Assembly: GCF_023015965.1 (NCBI RefSeq)
Contig: NZ_JALKAN010000002.1
Coordinates: 992,001-1,056,000, forward strand
Reading direction: 5' to 3'
Source of the DNA: Allomuricauda sp. F6463D
GTDB taxonomy: Bacteria; Bacteroidota; Bacteroidia; Flavobacteriales; Flavobacteriaceae
Length of the DNA stretch: 64,000 nt
Shown here: positions 32,956 to 42,134 of the stretch, piece by piece
How the letters are laid out: every line of letters starts with the position of its first letter
Position numbering within the stretch: position 1 is the first letter of the stretch
Program-made: the position numbers and the translations under genes
The notes under the pieces: model-generated
Told to the model about the DNA's origin: nothing
Database searches by the model: none
The model's input: the letters and a program-made list of their open reading frames with translations, nothing else

Positions 32956-32973
32956 GATAGTTTTATTTTTATA

Positions 32974-32981
32974 CAAAGGTA
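32974..32981 (-). promoter_or_regulatory. Candidate -7 box for the barrel gene
   Basis: TACCTTTG (minus strand) matches TAnnTTTG and is 18 bases before the ATG at 32955. It supports the shorter start over the frame reaching 33030. No clear -33 box is seen. Confidence 0.4.
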
Positions 32982-33047
32982 ATTTTGACGACACATCACC
33001 TTGCCGTAAACCGATTAATGATTGATGCAAACCGTTAAAATAAGGTG

Positions 33048-34472
33048 TTAAATGAGTGGTTTGAAAAACTTGAAAAGGCCTTCAAGAAATTTTTGCCAAA
33101 TGGTACGGTTTTGAAATCTTTGGGTGGTTACCAAATTGGCTTTTTCGCATATTTTCTCGTACTCATGAACCATTTCGGAACCAATTTTTTGGTCGTAAAT
33201 AAGTACATTCGCCTCGTAGTTGAGCTCAAAACTTCGAATATCAAAGTTTCCCGAGCCAATGGAAACTAAATCATCGTCCACAATCATTACTTTACTATGC
33301 GAAAAATCTTCTCGCAAGTAAATTTTGACCCCTACTTGCAGTAATTCCTCAAAATGGGAGAACATTGCAAATTTAGCCGCTTTAGAGTCGGATTTTTTTG
33401 GTACTAAAAGACTAATGTCTATTCCCTCCAGAGCTACAATTTTTAGACTTTGCAAAAATGTGTCCCCGGGTACAAAATATGGGTTTGCAATGCGTATGGA
33501 ATGTTTGGCTTTGTTCATCATGCCTATATATTGCTGCATAATGGTGGGGTGCTTGGAATCTGGTCCACCGGACACTACTTGTGCGTTTACACTTCCTTTC
33601 TTTTCCTGTTCAAAAAGATACTTAGAGACATGAAAATCCGTGTTTCGGCATGCAAAATAATAATCCTTCAGAAAAATTAAATGTAAGTCGTTTACAATGG
33701 GACCTTCCAGCTTTAAATGGATGTCCTTCCATTTGCCCAATCCGCTTTTTCGACTAATGTATTTATCCGACACATTAATTCCACCGGTGAATGCAAGCTT
33801 ATTGTCAATAATAACAATTTTTCGGTGGTTCCTAAAGTTGAGTGAAAAAAGAAGGTTTTTTAACCGAATAGGCATAATGGGATAAATCTTAACCCCGATA
33901 TTTTGAAACTTTTTTCGGGGACGCCCTCGTAATTGATAGCTCCCCAAAGAATCATAAATAATACGGATTTCCACACCTTGCTTAATCTTTCGTTCAAAAA
34001 GTTCCAGCATTTTATCCAAAAGATCGCCTTGTTCCAAAATATAATATTGGACATGGATAAATTTCTGAGCTTCCTCCATGGATTTGAAGAGCATATTGAA
34101 AGTCTCACCTCCATCTTGAAGCACAGTGATATGGTTTCCCGACTTTGCCGTGGTATTGGAATTGGCCTCAATTAAACGGTTGAGTTTCTCTTTTTGGGTG
34201 TCAGTCTCAAAGTGAACCCCAAATTTTTCTTGAATAGAGTTTTTAGGGTAGGTGTATTTGTTTCTTTTCTCAAATTCTTTAGTGTTAAAGAATTTGAATT
34301 TTCTGCGGTTCATCCCAAAAAGATAATATAGTACAGCACCTAGTATGGGCAATGTTATGATTACCAAAACCCAACTCACGGAACGCGATGGCCTTCTTCC
34401 ATGGTAGACAATTGCGCCGATGGCCCAAATAGAAGACAGAACGTAGACAATGGTAAAGGCGGTATTCAACAA
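33048..34472 (-). CDS. cls: Cardiolipin synthase, PLD family
   Basis: Makes cardiolipin from phosphatidylglycerol at the inner membrane. The 474-residue protein has two N-terminal membrane helices, including PRPSRSVSWVLVIITLPI, and two HxKxxxxD active sites: HRKIVIIDNKLAFTGG (about 215) and HSKVMIVDDDLVSIGS (about 391). The end is basic and hydrophobic, as usual. It is the first of an envelope-related group with the acidic lipoprotein and the DUF1328 protein. Confidence 0.9.
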   Translation of the reverse strand: MLNTAFTIVYVLSSIWAIGAIVYHGRRPSRSVSWVLVIITLPILGAVLYYLFGMNRRKFKFFNTKEFEKRNKYTYPKNSIQEKFGVHFETDTQKEKLNRLIEANSNTTAKSGNHITVLQDGGETFNMLFKSMEEAQKFIHVQYYILEQGDLLDKMLELFERKIKQGVEIRIIYDSLGSYQLRGRPRKKFQNIGVKIYPIMPIRLKNLLFSLNFRNHRKIVIIDNKLAFTGGINVSDKYISRKSGLGKWKDIHLKLEGPIVNDLHLIFLKDYYFACRNTDFHVSKYLFEQEKKGSVNAQVVSGGPDSKHPTIMQQYIGMMNKAKHSIRIANPYFVPGDTFLQSLKIVALEGIDISLLVPKKSDSKAAKFAMFSHFEELLQVGVKIYLREDFSHSKVMIVDDDLVSIGSGNFDIRSFELNYEANVLIYDQKIGSEMVHEYEKICEKANLVTTQRFQNRTIWQKFLEGLFKFFKPLI

Positions 34473-34550
34473 ATGGTAAAGTTTTATCCCCTAAGGTATT
34501 AAGCAATTATGATAATTCTATTCTTTTGTATAGGAATTGTGATTGGGACA

Positions 34551-34585
34551 ATAAAAAAAACTCCGACAACAGATTGCCAGAGTTT
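34551..34585 (-). terminator. Rho-independent terminator after the acidic lipoprotein
   Basis: In the RNA, AAACTC (34585-34580) and GAGTTT (34563-34558) enclose a second stem GGCAA-TCTG-TTGTC, giving a long hairpin with internal mismatch, followed by U-rich sequence from the A-tract at 34553-34557. It sits 24 bases past the stop codon of the lipoprotein. Confidence 0.7.
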
Positions 34586-34609
34586 GATTTTTTTGGGAGT
34601 AAAAAACTA

Positions 34610-34813
34610 TTAGGAGTCGTCGGTCGCATCTTCGAGTTCGTCCCCAACATCTTCTGCTGCATCTCCAACTTCATCGGCTGCATCTTCAACGCCATCCTCC
34701 ACATTGTCTATGGCATCTTCAGCCTTATCTTCATTCGTTTCTCTACAACTGGTCATACTCATAGTAAGCACCGTTGCCATTAATAGGATTAATAAATTTA
34801 TTGATTTTCTCAT
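34610..34813 (-). CDS. Small acidic lipoprotein
   Basis: A 67-residue protein. The start at 34813 gives MRKSINLLILLMATVLTMSM with lipobox MTSC (Cys23). The mature part after residue 30 is almost entirely Asp, Glu, Ala, Gly and Val in repeated D/E-A/G-D/E-D units, giving a strongly acidic, probably helical or disordered tail. No enzyme motif is present. An alternative start at 34825 adds four residues. It may buffer or space the outer membrane; that is only a guess from composition. Confidence 0.65.
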   Translation of the reverse strand: MRKSINLLILLMATVLTMSMTSCRETNEDKAEDAIDNVEDGVEDAADEVGDAAEDVGDELEDATDDS

Positions 34814-34858
34814 GGGTTCTTTCAATTTTAGGTTAATGATTATTCTTTAGTGTGTATT

Positions 34859-35020
34859 TTATATTTTTTTTCTTCCAGTTATCAATGAAATAATAAACAA
34901 TACGATAAATATGAAGAATAGTATTTTAGCTATACTTGCGGCTCCTGCGGCAATTCCTCCAAATCCGAAGATTCCGGCAATAATTGCCAAAATTATAAAA
35001 GTGATTGTCCAACGTAACAT
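34859..35020 (-). CDS. DUF1328 small membrane protein (YtjA-like)
   Basis: A 53-residue protein starting [19 protein letters not shown], then [20 protein letters not shown] and a short basic end. This is the standard DUF1328 form: two transmembrane helices separated by the Gly/Ala segment with GGIA, and MLRW at the start. A further ATG four codons upstream (35030-35032) is possible, but MLRW is the family start. The cellular role is unknown; the family has been linked to envelope stress. It is the third of the envelope group. Confidence 0.8.
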   Translation of the reverse strand: MLRWTITFIILAIIAGIFGFGGIAAGAASIAKILFFIFIVLFIISLITGRKKI

Positions 35021-35179
35021 AATAGTAGTCATTTAAAGTTAATGTCTGACCATCTCTTAATCAGTACATTACAAATATCGTTTACGTTGGTCGTTGTGCT
35101 TGACCCTTTCCATCTTTATCTTGACTCAAAAGATAAAAAGGTGACAGCGGAAACCATTTAAAATCAATGGGTTTGATGT

Positions 35180-35875
35180 TTAGTCGGTTGATTCCACGAA
35201 CAAAGCACTTGAATGTGTATTTGAGGTGATATTTGTTAAAAAGAATTCGTTGGACATTCTTTTGGCTTCCAAAGTTGCTTTTTTTGGTTTTTCTATTATT
35301 TGTTCCAAATCTGTAATTGGGGTGTTTTTATTTAGCCAGGTTGAAACGTTTTCTTTAGGAATAATTATGGGAGACAAGTTGCTTATGTTGTGGTAACTTG
35401 ATACAAACGGGTCGGTTTTGTTAACCAGTATTGCGGTACATAAAAAACCATCGTTGAGCATATTATAAGTTCCGGCCAGGTAAAATGGTTTATGGGTTGA
35501 TTGATGAATATAATAGCTACAAGAATTGCCATTTTTTAAAAGATGTGTGTAAAAGCCTGTGACAATAACCAAACAACGCCGTTTTTTAAAAGACTCTTGC
35601 ATCCAATCCACACCTTTTAGTTCTTCGAGTTGTACATTCAATGTGTTGGCATTATCCTGAAAAATGCACCAATCTTCTTTAAAGTCTTGCGGCATTAGTC
35701 CCCAAATGGCCAATGATATTTGATTTGGGTCCTCCATGGTAACTACATTTAGGCTGGTCTCGTTAAATCCATTGATTATTGGATTTGGTCTGTATAAATT
35801 TGGATACCTGAAAGAAATTTCAAGCTCTTTTTCCACTTCTTCTCGCTCTGCATCATTCGAAAGTTTGTAAATCAT
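35180..35875 (-). CDS. SRAP-family protein lacking the catalytic Cys2
   Basis: SRAP (YedK/HMCES) proteins cross-link to abasic sites in single-stranded DNA through an N-terminal Cys2 exposed by removal of Met1. Started at 35875 this 231-residue protein begins MIYKLSND where family members in this phylum begin MCY, so Cys2 is Ile. Other family segments remain: AIWGLMP (about 56-62), a CLVIVTGFY segment (about 101-109), YHNISNLSPIII (about 161-172) with the active-site His. The Glu expected after GFY is Thr110. The longer frame from 35932 would bury the N-terminus further. It is therefore probably an inactive or altered member. It is flanked by gaps. Confidence 0.75.
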   Translation of the reverse strand: MIYKLSNDAEREEVEKELEISFRYPNLYRPNPIINGFNETSLNVVTMEDPNQISLAIWGLMPQDFKEDWCIFQDNANTLNVQLEELKGVDWMQESFKKRRCLVIVTGFYTHLLKNGNSCSYYIHQSTHKPFYLAGTYNMLNDGFLCTAILVNKTDPFVSSYHNISNLSPIIIPKENVSTWLNKNTPITDLEQIIEKPKKATLEAKRMSNEFFLTNITSNTHSSALFVESTD

Positions 35876-35932
35876 AATCTTCTGGAATATTGAATACAAG
35901 TAAGCAATTAGCTCAATGAAATGTTGACTCAA

Positions 35933-36281
35933 ACCAAATCAATTATGCTGCGTTTGATTTATATCCTCAAATTTAACGTTAAAGGTTATGGTTTTTTTAA
36001 ATTGGTTATCGTCCGTTTTAATATCAAATTGTTCAAAGGATGTTTTTATTAATCAATGGCATCCATCACTACATAAAGTTGATTTTTGGAACGTCTTATG
36101 CTATTTTACTTTTACCAACTTAACTCGATTCTATTATTCAATAATAAAATAGACGGAGAATTTAATCAATAGTTCGTCTATTCATATTTATTGCTAGTGC
36201 AAATCTTTGTAATATTAAGAGGTCGGAAAGTGATAATTTTTCTTGAAAGCATAATATAAGCACCTTACTAATAACAAAAAA
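35933..36281. other. Gap upstream of the SRAP gene
   Basis: About 350 AT-rich bases between the SRAP gene and the bidirectional terminator. No ORF longer than a few codons and no RNA fold is convincing. Confidence 0.4.
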
Positions 36282-36309
36282 CCCGCAAACAAAGTTTGCG
36301 GGTTTTTTT
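36275..36309. terminator. Bidirectional terminator next to tRNA-Phe
   Basis: CCCGCAAAC (36282-36290), loop AAA, GTTTGCGGG (36294-36302), with A-tract on the left and T-tract on the right. For the leftward tRNA transcript, U residues follow the stem. Confidence 0.8.
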
Positions 36310-36310
36310 G

Positions 36311-36383
<73 letters not shown>

Positions 36384-36485
36384 AAGCTTTATTAAGCGGG
36401 TGCAAATATAATTTCAAAATTAGGATATACAAACAAAAACTTAAAAAAAAGGTTTTGATTTTTTCCAATTCGCGATCTTTGCAAT

Positions 36486-37214
36486 ATGAACTTGGTTATC
36501 GATATAGGCAATACGCGAATCAAATATGCTGTTTTTAAGAACGGGAAGATGGTGTTCGACCAAAGCTCGGAGGCTGGTCTTTTTTTGTCAAAAATCAAGG
36601 AACTGTTTGAAAAACACCCACAAATCAACAAAGCAATTATCTCGTCCGTAGGTACATTGGATAAAAAGGACAGGGATGTGGTCGCTCTTTTTTGTAAGGT
36701 TCATGTGCTCACCAACACATCCAAAATCCCTTTCAAAAATAGTTACGCAACACCCCAAACGTTGGGCGTAGATAGATTGGCTTTGGCGGCCGCTGCCTAC
36801 CAGCACAACCCAAGGGGTAATACTTTGATAATAGATGCCGGCACCTGTATTACCTACGACATGGTAAATAATTTTGGAGAATATGTAGGTGGCGCTATTT
36901 CCCCTGGTATTCGAATGAGGTATAGGGCTATGCACGAACAAACCGCCGGTTTGCCTTTGCTCAACCCCGGTGAAATATTCGATGTTATAGGTAACTCTAC
37001 CGAATCCTGTATGCACAGTGGAGTAATTAACGGTATAACCCAAGAAGTAGATGGAGTTATTGATCAATATCAAACTCGATTTCAAGATTTAACAGTTATT
37101 TTAACAGGCGGAGACTACCATTTTTTTGCCAAAAGGCTAAAAAACACCATATTTGCGAACTCCAAATTTCTCTTGGAGGGGTTAAATTGCCTACTGGAAT
37201 ACAACACAAACTGA
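36486..37214 (+). CDS. coaX: Type III pantothenate kinase
   Basis: Phosphorylates pantothenate, the first step of coenzyme A synthesis, with ATP and a monovalent cation. The 242-residue ASKHA-fold enzyme begins MNLVIDIGNTRIKYAVF (phosphate-1 motif, DIGNT), has GVDRLALAAAAY (about 97-108) and IIDAGTCITYD (about 116-126) typical of CoaX. Its TGA is followed immediately by the ATG of the next gene, so it opens a rightward operon of seven genes. Confidence 0.93.
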   Translation: MNLVIDIGNTRIKYAVFKNGKMVFDQSSEAGLFLSKIKELFEKHPQINKAIISSVGTLDKKDRDVVALFCKVHVLTNTSKIPFKNSYATPQTLGVDRLALAAAAYQHNPRGNTLIIDAGTCITYDMVNNFGEYVGGAISPGIRMRYRAMHEQTAGLPLLNPGEIFDVIGNSTESCMHSGVINGITQEVDGVIDQYQTRFQDLTVILTGGDYHFFAKRLKNTIFANSKFLLEGLNCLLEYNTN

Positions 37215-38480
37215 ATGATTAAGAAAATTCTGATTGCTTTTTTCTGCGTGACCGCCCATGGTTTGTTCGCACAAAATGGAACAATATCACCCTATTCATA
37301 TTTTGGAATAGGTGACCTAAGGAACAATGGGACAGTGGATAATCAAATGATGGGCGGTATAAGTATGTATGGAGATAGCATACATATTAACCTTAATAAC
37401 CCAGCGGCATACTCCAAACTAAAATTGACAACATATACGGCAGGTATATCCCATAAAGAGTATACACTCAAGGACTGGACTGAAGAGCAAAATGTTTCCG
37501 TAACCAATCTGGAATACCTTGCTATAGCTTTTCCAATGGCGAAGAACATTGGAATGGGCTTTGGAATTATGCCCTATTCCTCTGTAGGATATAGTTTAAG
37601 CTCAAGTTCAATAAATGATCAAGAATCAGAAGTGACGAACTTTTTTACAGGCGAAGGTGGACTTAACAGGTTGTATGCATCCGTCGGTTTTGAGCCTATT
37701 AAAAATCTTAGCTTAGGAATTACTGCAAATTTTAACTTTGGAACTTTGGAATATGAAAGAATTCAAAGTGTTGAAGATGTACAATTTGGAACTTTGGACA
37801 ATCGAGAGTCCAAAATAAATGGGTACGATTTTAATTATGCCCTTAATTATAACCCGGTCATTAAAGATAAATATACCTTATATACATCCGTATTGGTTAA
37901 TACCCAAGGTAATTTGGTTTCAAAAAACACACAAACCTTAGGGTCTTTTTCTTTATCGAACGGAAATAATGTTGAGGTGATCGATGTAGATTTGGATGCA
38001 TCCAACCTGCGAAATACAGAATTAAAAGTACCTGCAAGAACAACCTTGGGCCTTGGCTTCGGTGAGAACAAAAAATGGTTTCTAGGAGCAGAGTACAGTT
38101 TTCAACAGATGAGCGATTTTGACAATACTTTTTTGGGATTGGAAAATGTAACTTATACAGATGCCAACACCTATGCAATTGGAGGGTATTGGGTGCCCAA
38201 TTATAGGACGCTCTCAGGGTATTTTAAAAGAATTACCTATAGAGCAGGTTTAAAGTATGATGTAAGTGGATTGGAAGTAAACAACAAGGAAATAAATAAC
38301 TTTGGCATAACTTTTGGAATGGGATTACCGTTGGGAACATCTTTCTCAAATCTTAACCTCGGATTTGAATTGGGGAGACGTGGAACAACAGATGCAAACC
38401 TAATAGAAGAAAGTTATTTTAAAATCAATGTGGGCTTATCATTAAATGATAGATGGTTTCAGCAGAGAAAAATAAATTGA
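37215..38480 (+). CDS. Outer-membrane beta-barrel protein, coaX-linked
   Basis: A 421-residue exported barrel: signal peptide to LFAQ (residue about 20), then about 16 amphipathic strands. The conserved Bacteroidota start NGTISPYSYFGIGDL is seen, and a NLGFELGRRG strand and FKINVGLSLNDRWF near the end. It resembles the FadL-like/OMP family of hydrophobic-compound channels but a ligand is not implied. It directly follows coaX and precedes the TPR gene in a conserved flavobacterial arrangement. Confidence 0.75.
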   Translation: MIKKILIAFFCVTAHGLFAQNGTISPYSYFGIGDLRNNGTVDNQMMGGISMYGDSIHINLNNPAAYSKLKLTTYTAGISHKEYTLKDWTEEQNVSVTNLEYLAIAFPMAKNIGMGFGIMPYSSVGYSLSSSSINDQESEVTNFFTGEGGLNRLYASVGFEPIKNLSLGITANFNFGTLEYERIQSVEDVQFGTLDNRESKINGYDFNYALNYNPVIKDKYTLYTSVLVNTQGNLVSKNTQTLGSFSLSNGNNVEVIDVDLDASNLRNTELKVPARTTLGLGFGENKKWFLGAEYSFQQMSDFDNTFLGLENVTYTDANTYAIGGYWVPNYRTLSGYFKRITYRAGLKYDVSGLEVNNKEINNFGITFGMGLPLGTSFSNLNLGFELGRRGTTDANLIEESYFKINVGLSLNDRWFQQRKIN

Positions 38481-38583
38481 TAGCCCCTTTTTGTGACAAT
38501 TTGATAAATAACCACCCATAGAAGGTCCTATAAGAGGATTTTTTAATGAAAATTTGTACTTTAACAGCTTTAAAACTAGTAAG

Positions 38584-39954
38584 ATGAAAAAGAGACACTA
38601 CTTAACAATGATAATGGTCACGATGTTGACGGGATTAAGTATGGCACAAGCGCAGAATCCCGAATGTATGACCAATTTGTCGATTTATGCAGAACACGTA
38701 AAAGTGAAAAATTATGATGCAGCTTATGAACCATGGAAAATGGTCTACGAAAGTTGCCCGGATATCAATAAAGCCAATTTCTCTTATGGGGAAAGAATTT
38801 TAAAGGCCAAAGTGGAAAGTGCTACAGGGGCTGAAAAAGATGGTTACATCCAAGATTTATTGACATTGTACGATAATAGCTTGCAATATTTCCCTACCAA
38901 CTATAGCAAAGCGGAAGTAGCTATAGATAAAGCATTGTTAATGTACGAGAACAAAATGGCTTCGGATGAGGAGTTGTTCAGTATGTTGGACAAAGCTTTT
39001 CAAGAAGACCAGTCTAATTTTAAAAATCCTAGGGCTTTGTACCTATACTTCTCTAGCTTGGTAGATTTGCACGGAACAGGCAAGAAAGACCTTCAAGATG
39101 TATTTAATACATATGATGATGTAACTGGTAAAATTGAAGAGGAAAACAAACAACTTACAGATATTGTAACAAAACTTCTTCCAAAAGACTCATTGGGTAC
39201 TTTGACCACAAAAGAAAAAAGACAACTTAGAGTTGCTACGGTAAACTCTGAATCTTATGGTAAAGTTGCCAGTAGTGTAGATTCCAAGTTAGGAGCCCTT
39301 GCGGATTGTGATAACCTTATACCATTATATGAAAAGAGCTTTGATGAAAAGCAAGGTGATGTAAAATGGGTAAAACGTGCGGTAGGAAGAATGTTCTCCA
39401 AAGAATGTACGGACGACCCAATGTTTAGAAAATTGTTCGAAGCCCAATTGGCGTTAGATCCATCAGCAGATGCATACATGTACGGTGGGGTATTGAAACA
39501 AAAATCTGGTGATATGAACGGTGCTCTAGCCGACTTTAATAAAGCGGTAGAGTTGGAAACAGATTCTTACAAAAAATCTGATATCCTATATAAAATTGCT
39601 ACTACGGTAAGAAGAAGCAGTAAATCACAAGCAAGAAGTTATGCACTAAAGGCAATTGATGCCAATGCAGCGAACGGAAAAGCATATTTGTTGATTGCGA
39701 ACCTGTACGCATCCAGTGCTAATGCATGTGGAAGTACTCCGTTCGAGAAAAGAGCAATTTATTGGAAAGCGGCAGATATGGCCAGAAAAGCTGGAAGGGT
39801 TGATCCTGCTTTAAGTGGAAGAGCCAATCAAACAGCGAATAGCTATGCGGCCAAAGCTCCATCCAAAGAAATGATTTTCAGCTCAGGAAAAGCAGGACAA
39901 AGTATTTCCTTTAGCTGTTGGGTAGGAGGTAGTGTTACCGTACCAAGCCTATAG
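38584..39954 (+). CDS. Periplasmic TPR-repeat protein
   Basis: A 456-residue exported protein. The start at 38584 gives MKKRHYLTMIMVTMLTGLSM with a signal cleaved near AQAQ; the frame from 38554 adds ten residues. Helix-turn-helix repeats with TPR-like spacing run through the protein, clearest at DAAYEPWKMVYESCPD (about 45-60) and MNGALADFNKAVELETDS (near 312). A Cys-containing C-terminal segment ends WVGGSVTVPSL. Its TAG overlaps the GTG start of lptC. Possibly a scaffold for outer-membrane or LPS export components. Confidence 0.75.
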   Translation: MKKRHYLTMIMVTMLTGLSMAQAQNPECMTNLSIYAEHVKVKNYDAAYEPWKMVYESCPDINKANFSYGERILKAKVESATGAEKDGYIQDLLTLYDNSLQYFPTNYSKAEVAIDKALLMYENKMASDEELFSMLDKAFQEDQSNFKNPRALYLYFSSLVDLHGTGKKDLQDVFNTYDDVTGKIEEENKQLTDIVTKLLPKDSLGTLTTKEKRQLRVATVNSESYGKVASSVDSKLGALADCDNLIPLYEKSFDEKQGDVKWVKRAVGRMFSKECTDDPMFRKLFEAQLALDPSADAYMYGGVLKQKSGDMNGALADFNKAVELETDSYKKSDILYKIATTVRRSSKSQARSYALKAIDANAANGKAYLLIANLYASSANACGSTPFEKRAIYWKAADMARKAGRVDPALSGRANQTANSYAAKAPSKEMIFSSGKAGQSISFSCWVGGSVTVPSL

Positions 39955-40553
39955 TGAAACAAATTGCAGAACATATTCTAAAGAGATTTGCCACGGTTTT
40001 TACCGTGGCAATCCTTTTTATATCCTGTGGTGACGATTACCAAAGAGTAGGTGAGGAGGCGGTTAAACCATTGTTTCCACAAGGTGTGGCCCAGAACTTT
40101 ACTTTAACATATACCGAAACTGTGGAGGCAATGAGCACCCAGGATTCGGCAACATCGAGAGTCATTGCTGTTCTTACCAGTCCCCTGTCTGAAGACTTTG
40201 ATAACCAATCATTTAAATTCCGAACCTTCCCAAAAGGACTTCAAGTGGACTTCTATGACGAGAAAAATCAAAAAAGTGTCATAATTGCCGATTATGGAAT
40301 TGTGTATTCGCAGACCAATTTGATAGATTTGCAAGGAAATGTTATTGTGGAAACCCACGATGGAAAAAAATTGGAGACCGATCAGTTGTATTTTGATAGA
40401 AAAGACAACTGGATTTTTACCGAAGCCTCATTCACATACACGAACCCGGAAGACGGAAGTATAATGGATGGCGAAGGAATGGATTTTAATAGGGATTTTA
40501 GTTTTTTTAAGGCTCACAAGACTTATGGGCTAATGACGATTAAAGAAGAATAA
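39954..40553 (+). CDS. lptC: LPS export protein LptC
   Basis: Periplasmic bridge protein of the Lpt lipopolysaccharide export machine. The 199-residue protein starts at GTG 39954, which overlaps the stop of the TPR gene. The N-terminus has a lipoprotein-like signal ending LFISC. The mature part is the beta-jellyroll DUF1239, with VIIADYGIVYSQTNLIDLQGNVIVETHDGKKLETDQLYFD as the tell-tale region near residues 100-140. It sits between the TPR gene and a small membrane gene in the coaX operon. Confidence 0.88.
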   Translation: MKQIAEHILKRFATVFTVAILFISCGDDYQRVGEEAVKPLFPQGVAQNFTLTYTETVEAMSTQDSATSRVIAVLTSPLSEDFDNQSFKFRTFPKGLQVDFYDEKNQKSVIIADYGIVYSQTNLIDLQGNVIVETHDGKKLETDQLYFDRKDNWIFTEASFTYTNPEDGSIMDGEGMDFNRDFSFFKAHKTYGLMTIKEE

Positions 40554-40554
40554 A

Positions 40555-40758
40555 ATGATCAAGATATTAAGATACACAGAATACCTTTATTTGGCCGTAG
40601 CAGCCATTTCCATTTATAAGATTGCTACACTTTGGAGCGTAAATCCAAAGGAGACCTATATTTTTATCTTCTTTGCCGTGGTATCCATAGCTATGTTTAT
40701 ATTCAGGAGAAGATATAGACAACGTTTTGAACAGCGAAAAAAGGATAATCAACAATAG
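40555..40758 (+). CDS. Small two-helix membrane protein
   Basis: A 67-residue protein with two hydrophobic helices (about 9-28 and 34-50) and a strongly basic RRRYRQRF-type tail, so both termini are probably cytoplasmic. It starts one base after lptC and ends two bases before the CNNM gene, so it is tightly packed in the operon. Homologues at the same place are common in flavobacteria by my recollection. Function unknown. Confidence 0.65.
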   Translation: MIKILRYTEYLYLAVAAISIYKIATLWSVNPKETYIFIFFAVVSIAMFIFRRRYRQRFEQRKKDNQQ

Positions 40759-40760
40759 CA

Positions 40761-42050
40761 TTGGACTCCTCCCTCACTATTATAATTCTCTCTTTACTAT
40801 TTTCAGCATTCTTTTCGGGTATGGAAATTGCCTTTGTTTCTGCCAATAGAATTCATATTGAAATTGAGAAAAAACAAGAAGGTTTTTTGGCCAAGGTACT
40901 TACCTTGCTTACGGATAAACCTTCTAAATTCATAGCGACCATGCTTATTGGCAATAATATTGCCTTGGTTGTTTATGGACTGTTCATGGGTGAAGTGCTC
41001 ATAGATTGGTTTCAGGGAGTCCTGCCAACCAATTCACAATTTATAAATGCATTGTTGACAGATTTTAGTTTACTTTCCCAAACAATAATCTCAACATTGG
41101 TAATTTTGTTGACCGCAGAATTTTTACCCAAGGTATTTTTTCAAATATATGCCAATGTGCTTTTAAAAGTGTTTGCGGTACCAGCATATTTCTTTTATTT
41201 ACTATTCTCGTTAATATCTTGGTTTGTGATCAAAGTCTCTGATTTTATCTTGAGGGTCTTATTCAAAACCGATGGTGATGAAGTACAACTCTCCTTTACC
41301 AAATTGGAGCTCGGGGATTATATTACGGAGCAAATGGAAACTGTTGAAGAAGAGGATCAAGTGGATTCCGAAATCCAGATTTTTCAGAACGCATTGGAAT
41401 TTTCAACAGTAAAGGCAAGAGAAGTAATGGTTCCCCGTACCGAGATTACCGCCGTAGAATTGGCGGAAACCCCGAAAAACCTAACCAAGCTCTTTTCAGA
41501 AACCGGTTATTCAAAAATTCTGATTTTCAAAGAAAGTGTAGATGAGGTCATAGGCTACGTACATTCGTATGAACTCTTCAAAAAGCCCAAGACCATCAAA
41601 AGTATTTTACTACCAGTGGAGTTTGTCCCCGAAACGATGTTGATTCAAGATATCTTGAATATACTTGCCAAAAAACGTAAAAGTATTGCCGTTGTTTTGG
41701 ATGAATATGGGGGAACATCCGGTATTTTAACCATTGAAGACATTATAGAAGAACTTTTTGGAGAAATTGAGGATGAACACGATTCTACAGATCTGTACGA
41801 AGAACAGGTAAGTAAGAACGAATACAAGTTTTCTGCCCGCTTGGAAGTGGATTATATAAATGAAAATTACAAACTTGAGCTCCCAGAAGGGGAAGAGTAT
41901 GAAACCTTGGGAGGGCTAATTGTAAATCATACTGGAGAAATTCCCGAAAAGGATACAGAAGTGACCGTGGACAATTTTATTTTTAAAATTATTGAGGTAT
42001 CCAATACCAAAATAGATTTGGTAAGTGTGAGCGTTCTTACTGAAGATTAA
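40761..42050 (+). CDS. CNNM/CorC-type membrane protein with CBS pair
   Basis: A 429-residue protein starting at TTG 40761, supported by conserved text right after it (SLLFSAFFSGMEIAFVSANRI, the DUF21 start). Four transmembrane segments form the CNNM/DUF21 core; a CBS pair (about 210-330) contains VMVPRTEITAVELA and LDEYGGTSGILTIEDIIEELFGEI, and a CorC_HlyC domain closes the protein. These proteins are implicated in Mg or Co homeostasis or in membrane stress; earlier names include hemolysin. The next gene has its own start 85 bases on. Confidence 0.88.
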   Translation: MDSSLTIIILSLLFSAFFSGMEIAFVSANRIHIEIEKKQEGFLAKVLTLLTDKPSKFIATMLIGNNIALVVYGLFMGEVLIDWFQGVLPTNSQFINALLTDFSLLSQTIISTLVILLTAEFLPKVFFQIYANVLLKVFAVPAYFFYLLFSLISWFVIKVSDFILRVLFKTDGDEVQLSFTKLELGDYITEQMETVEEEDQVDSEIQIFQNALEFSTVKAREVMVPRTEITAVELAETPKNLTKLFSETGYSKILIFKESVDEVIGYVHSYELFKKPKTIKSILLPVEFVPETMLIQDILNILAKKRKSIAVVLDEYGGTSGILTIEDIIEELFGEIEDEHDSTDLYEEQVSKNEYKFSARLEVDYINENYKLELPEGEEYETLGGLIVNHTGEIPEKDTEVTVDNFIFKIIEVSNTKIDLVSVSVLTED

Positions 42051-42134
42051 TAATTTCCACACCTTTTTTAGCTTTCCTATTTGAAAAGAAAGTGGTATTT
42101 TCGCCCACTGAATTTAAAGAAAACAAGCAGTAAA

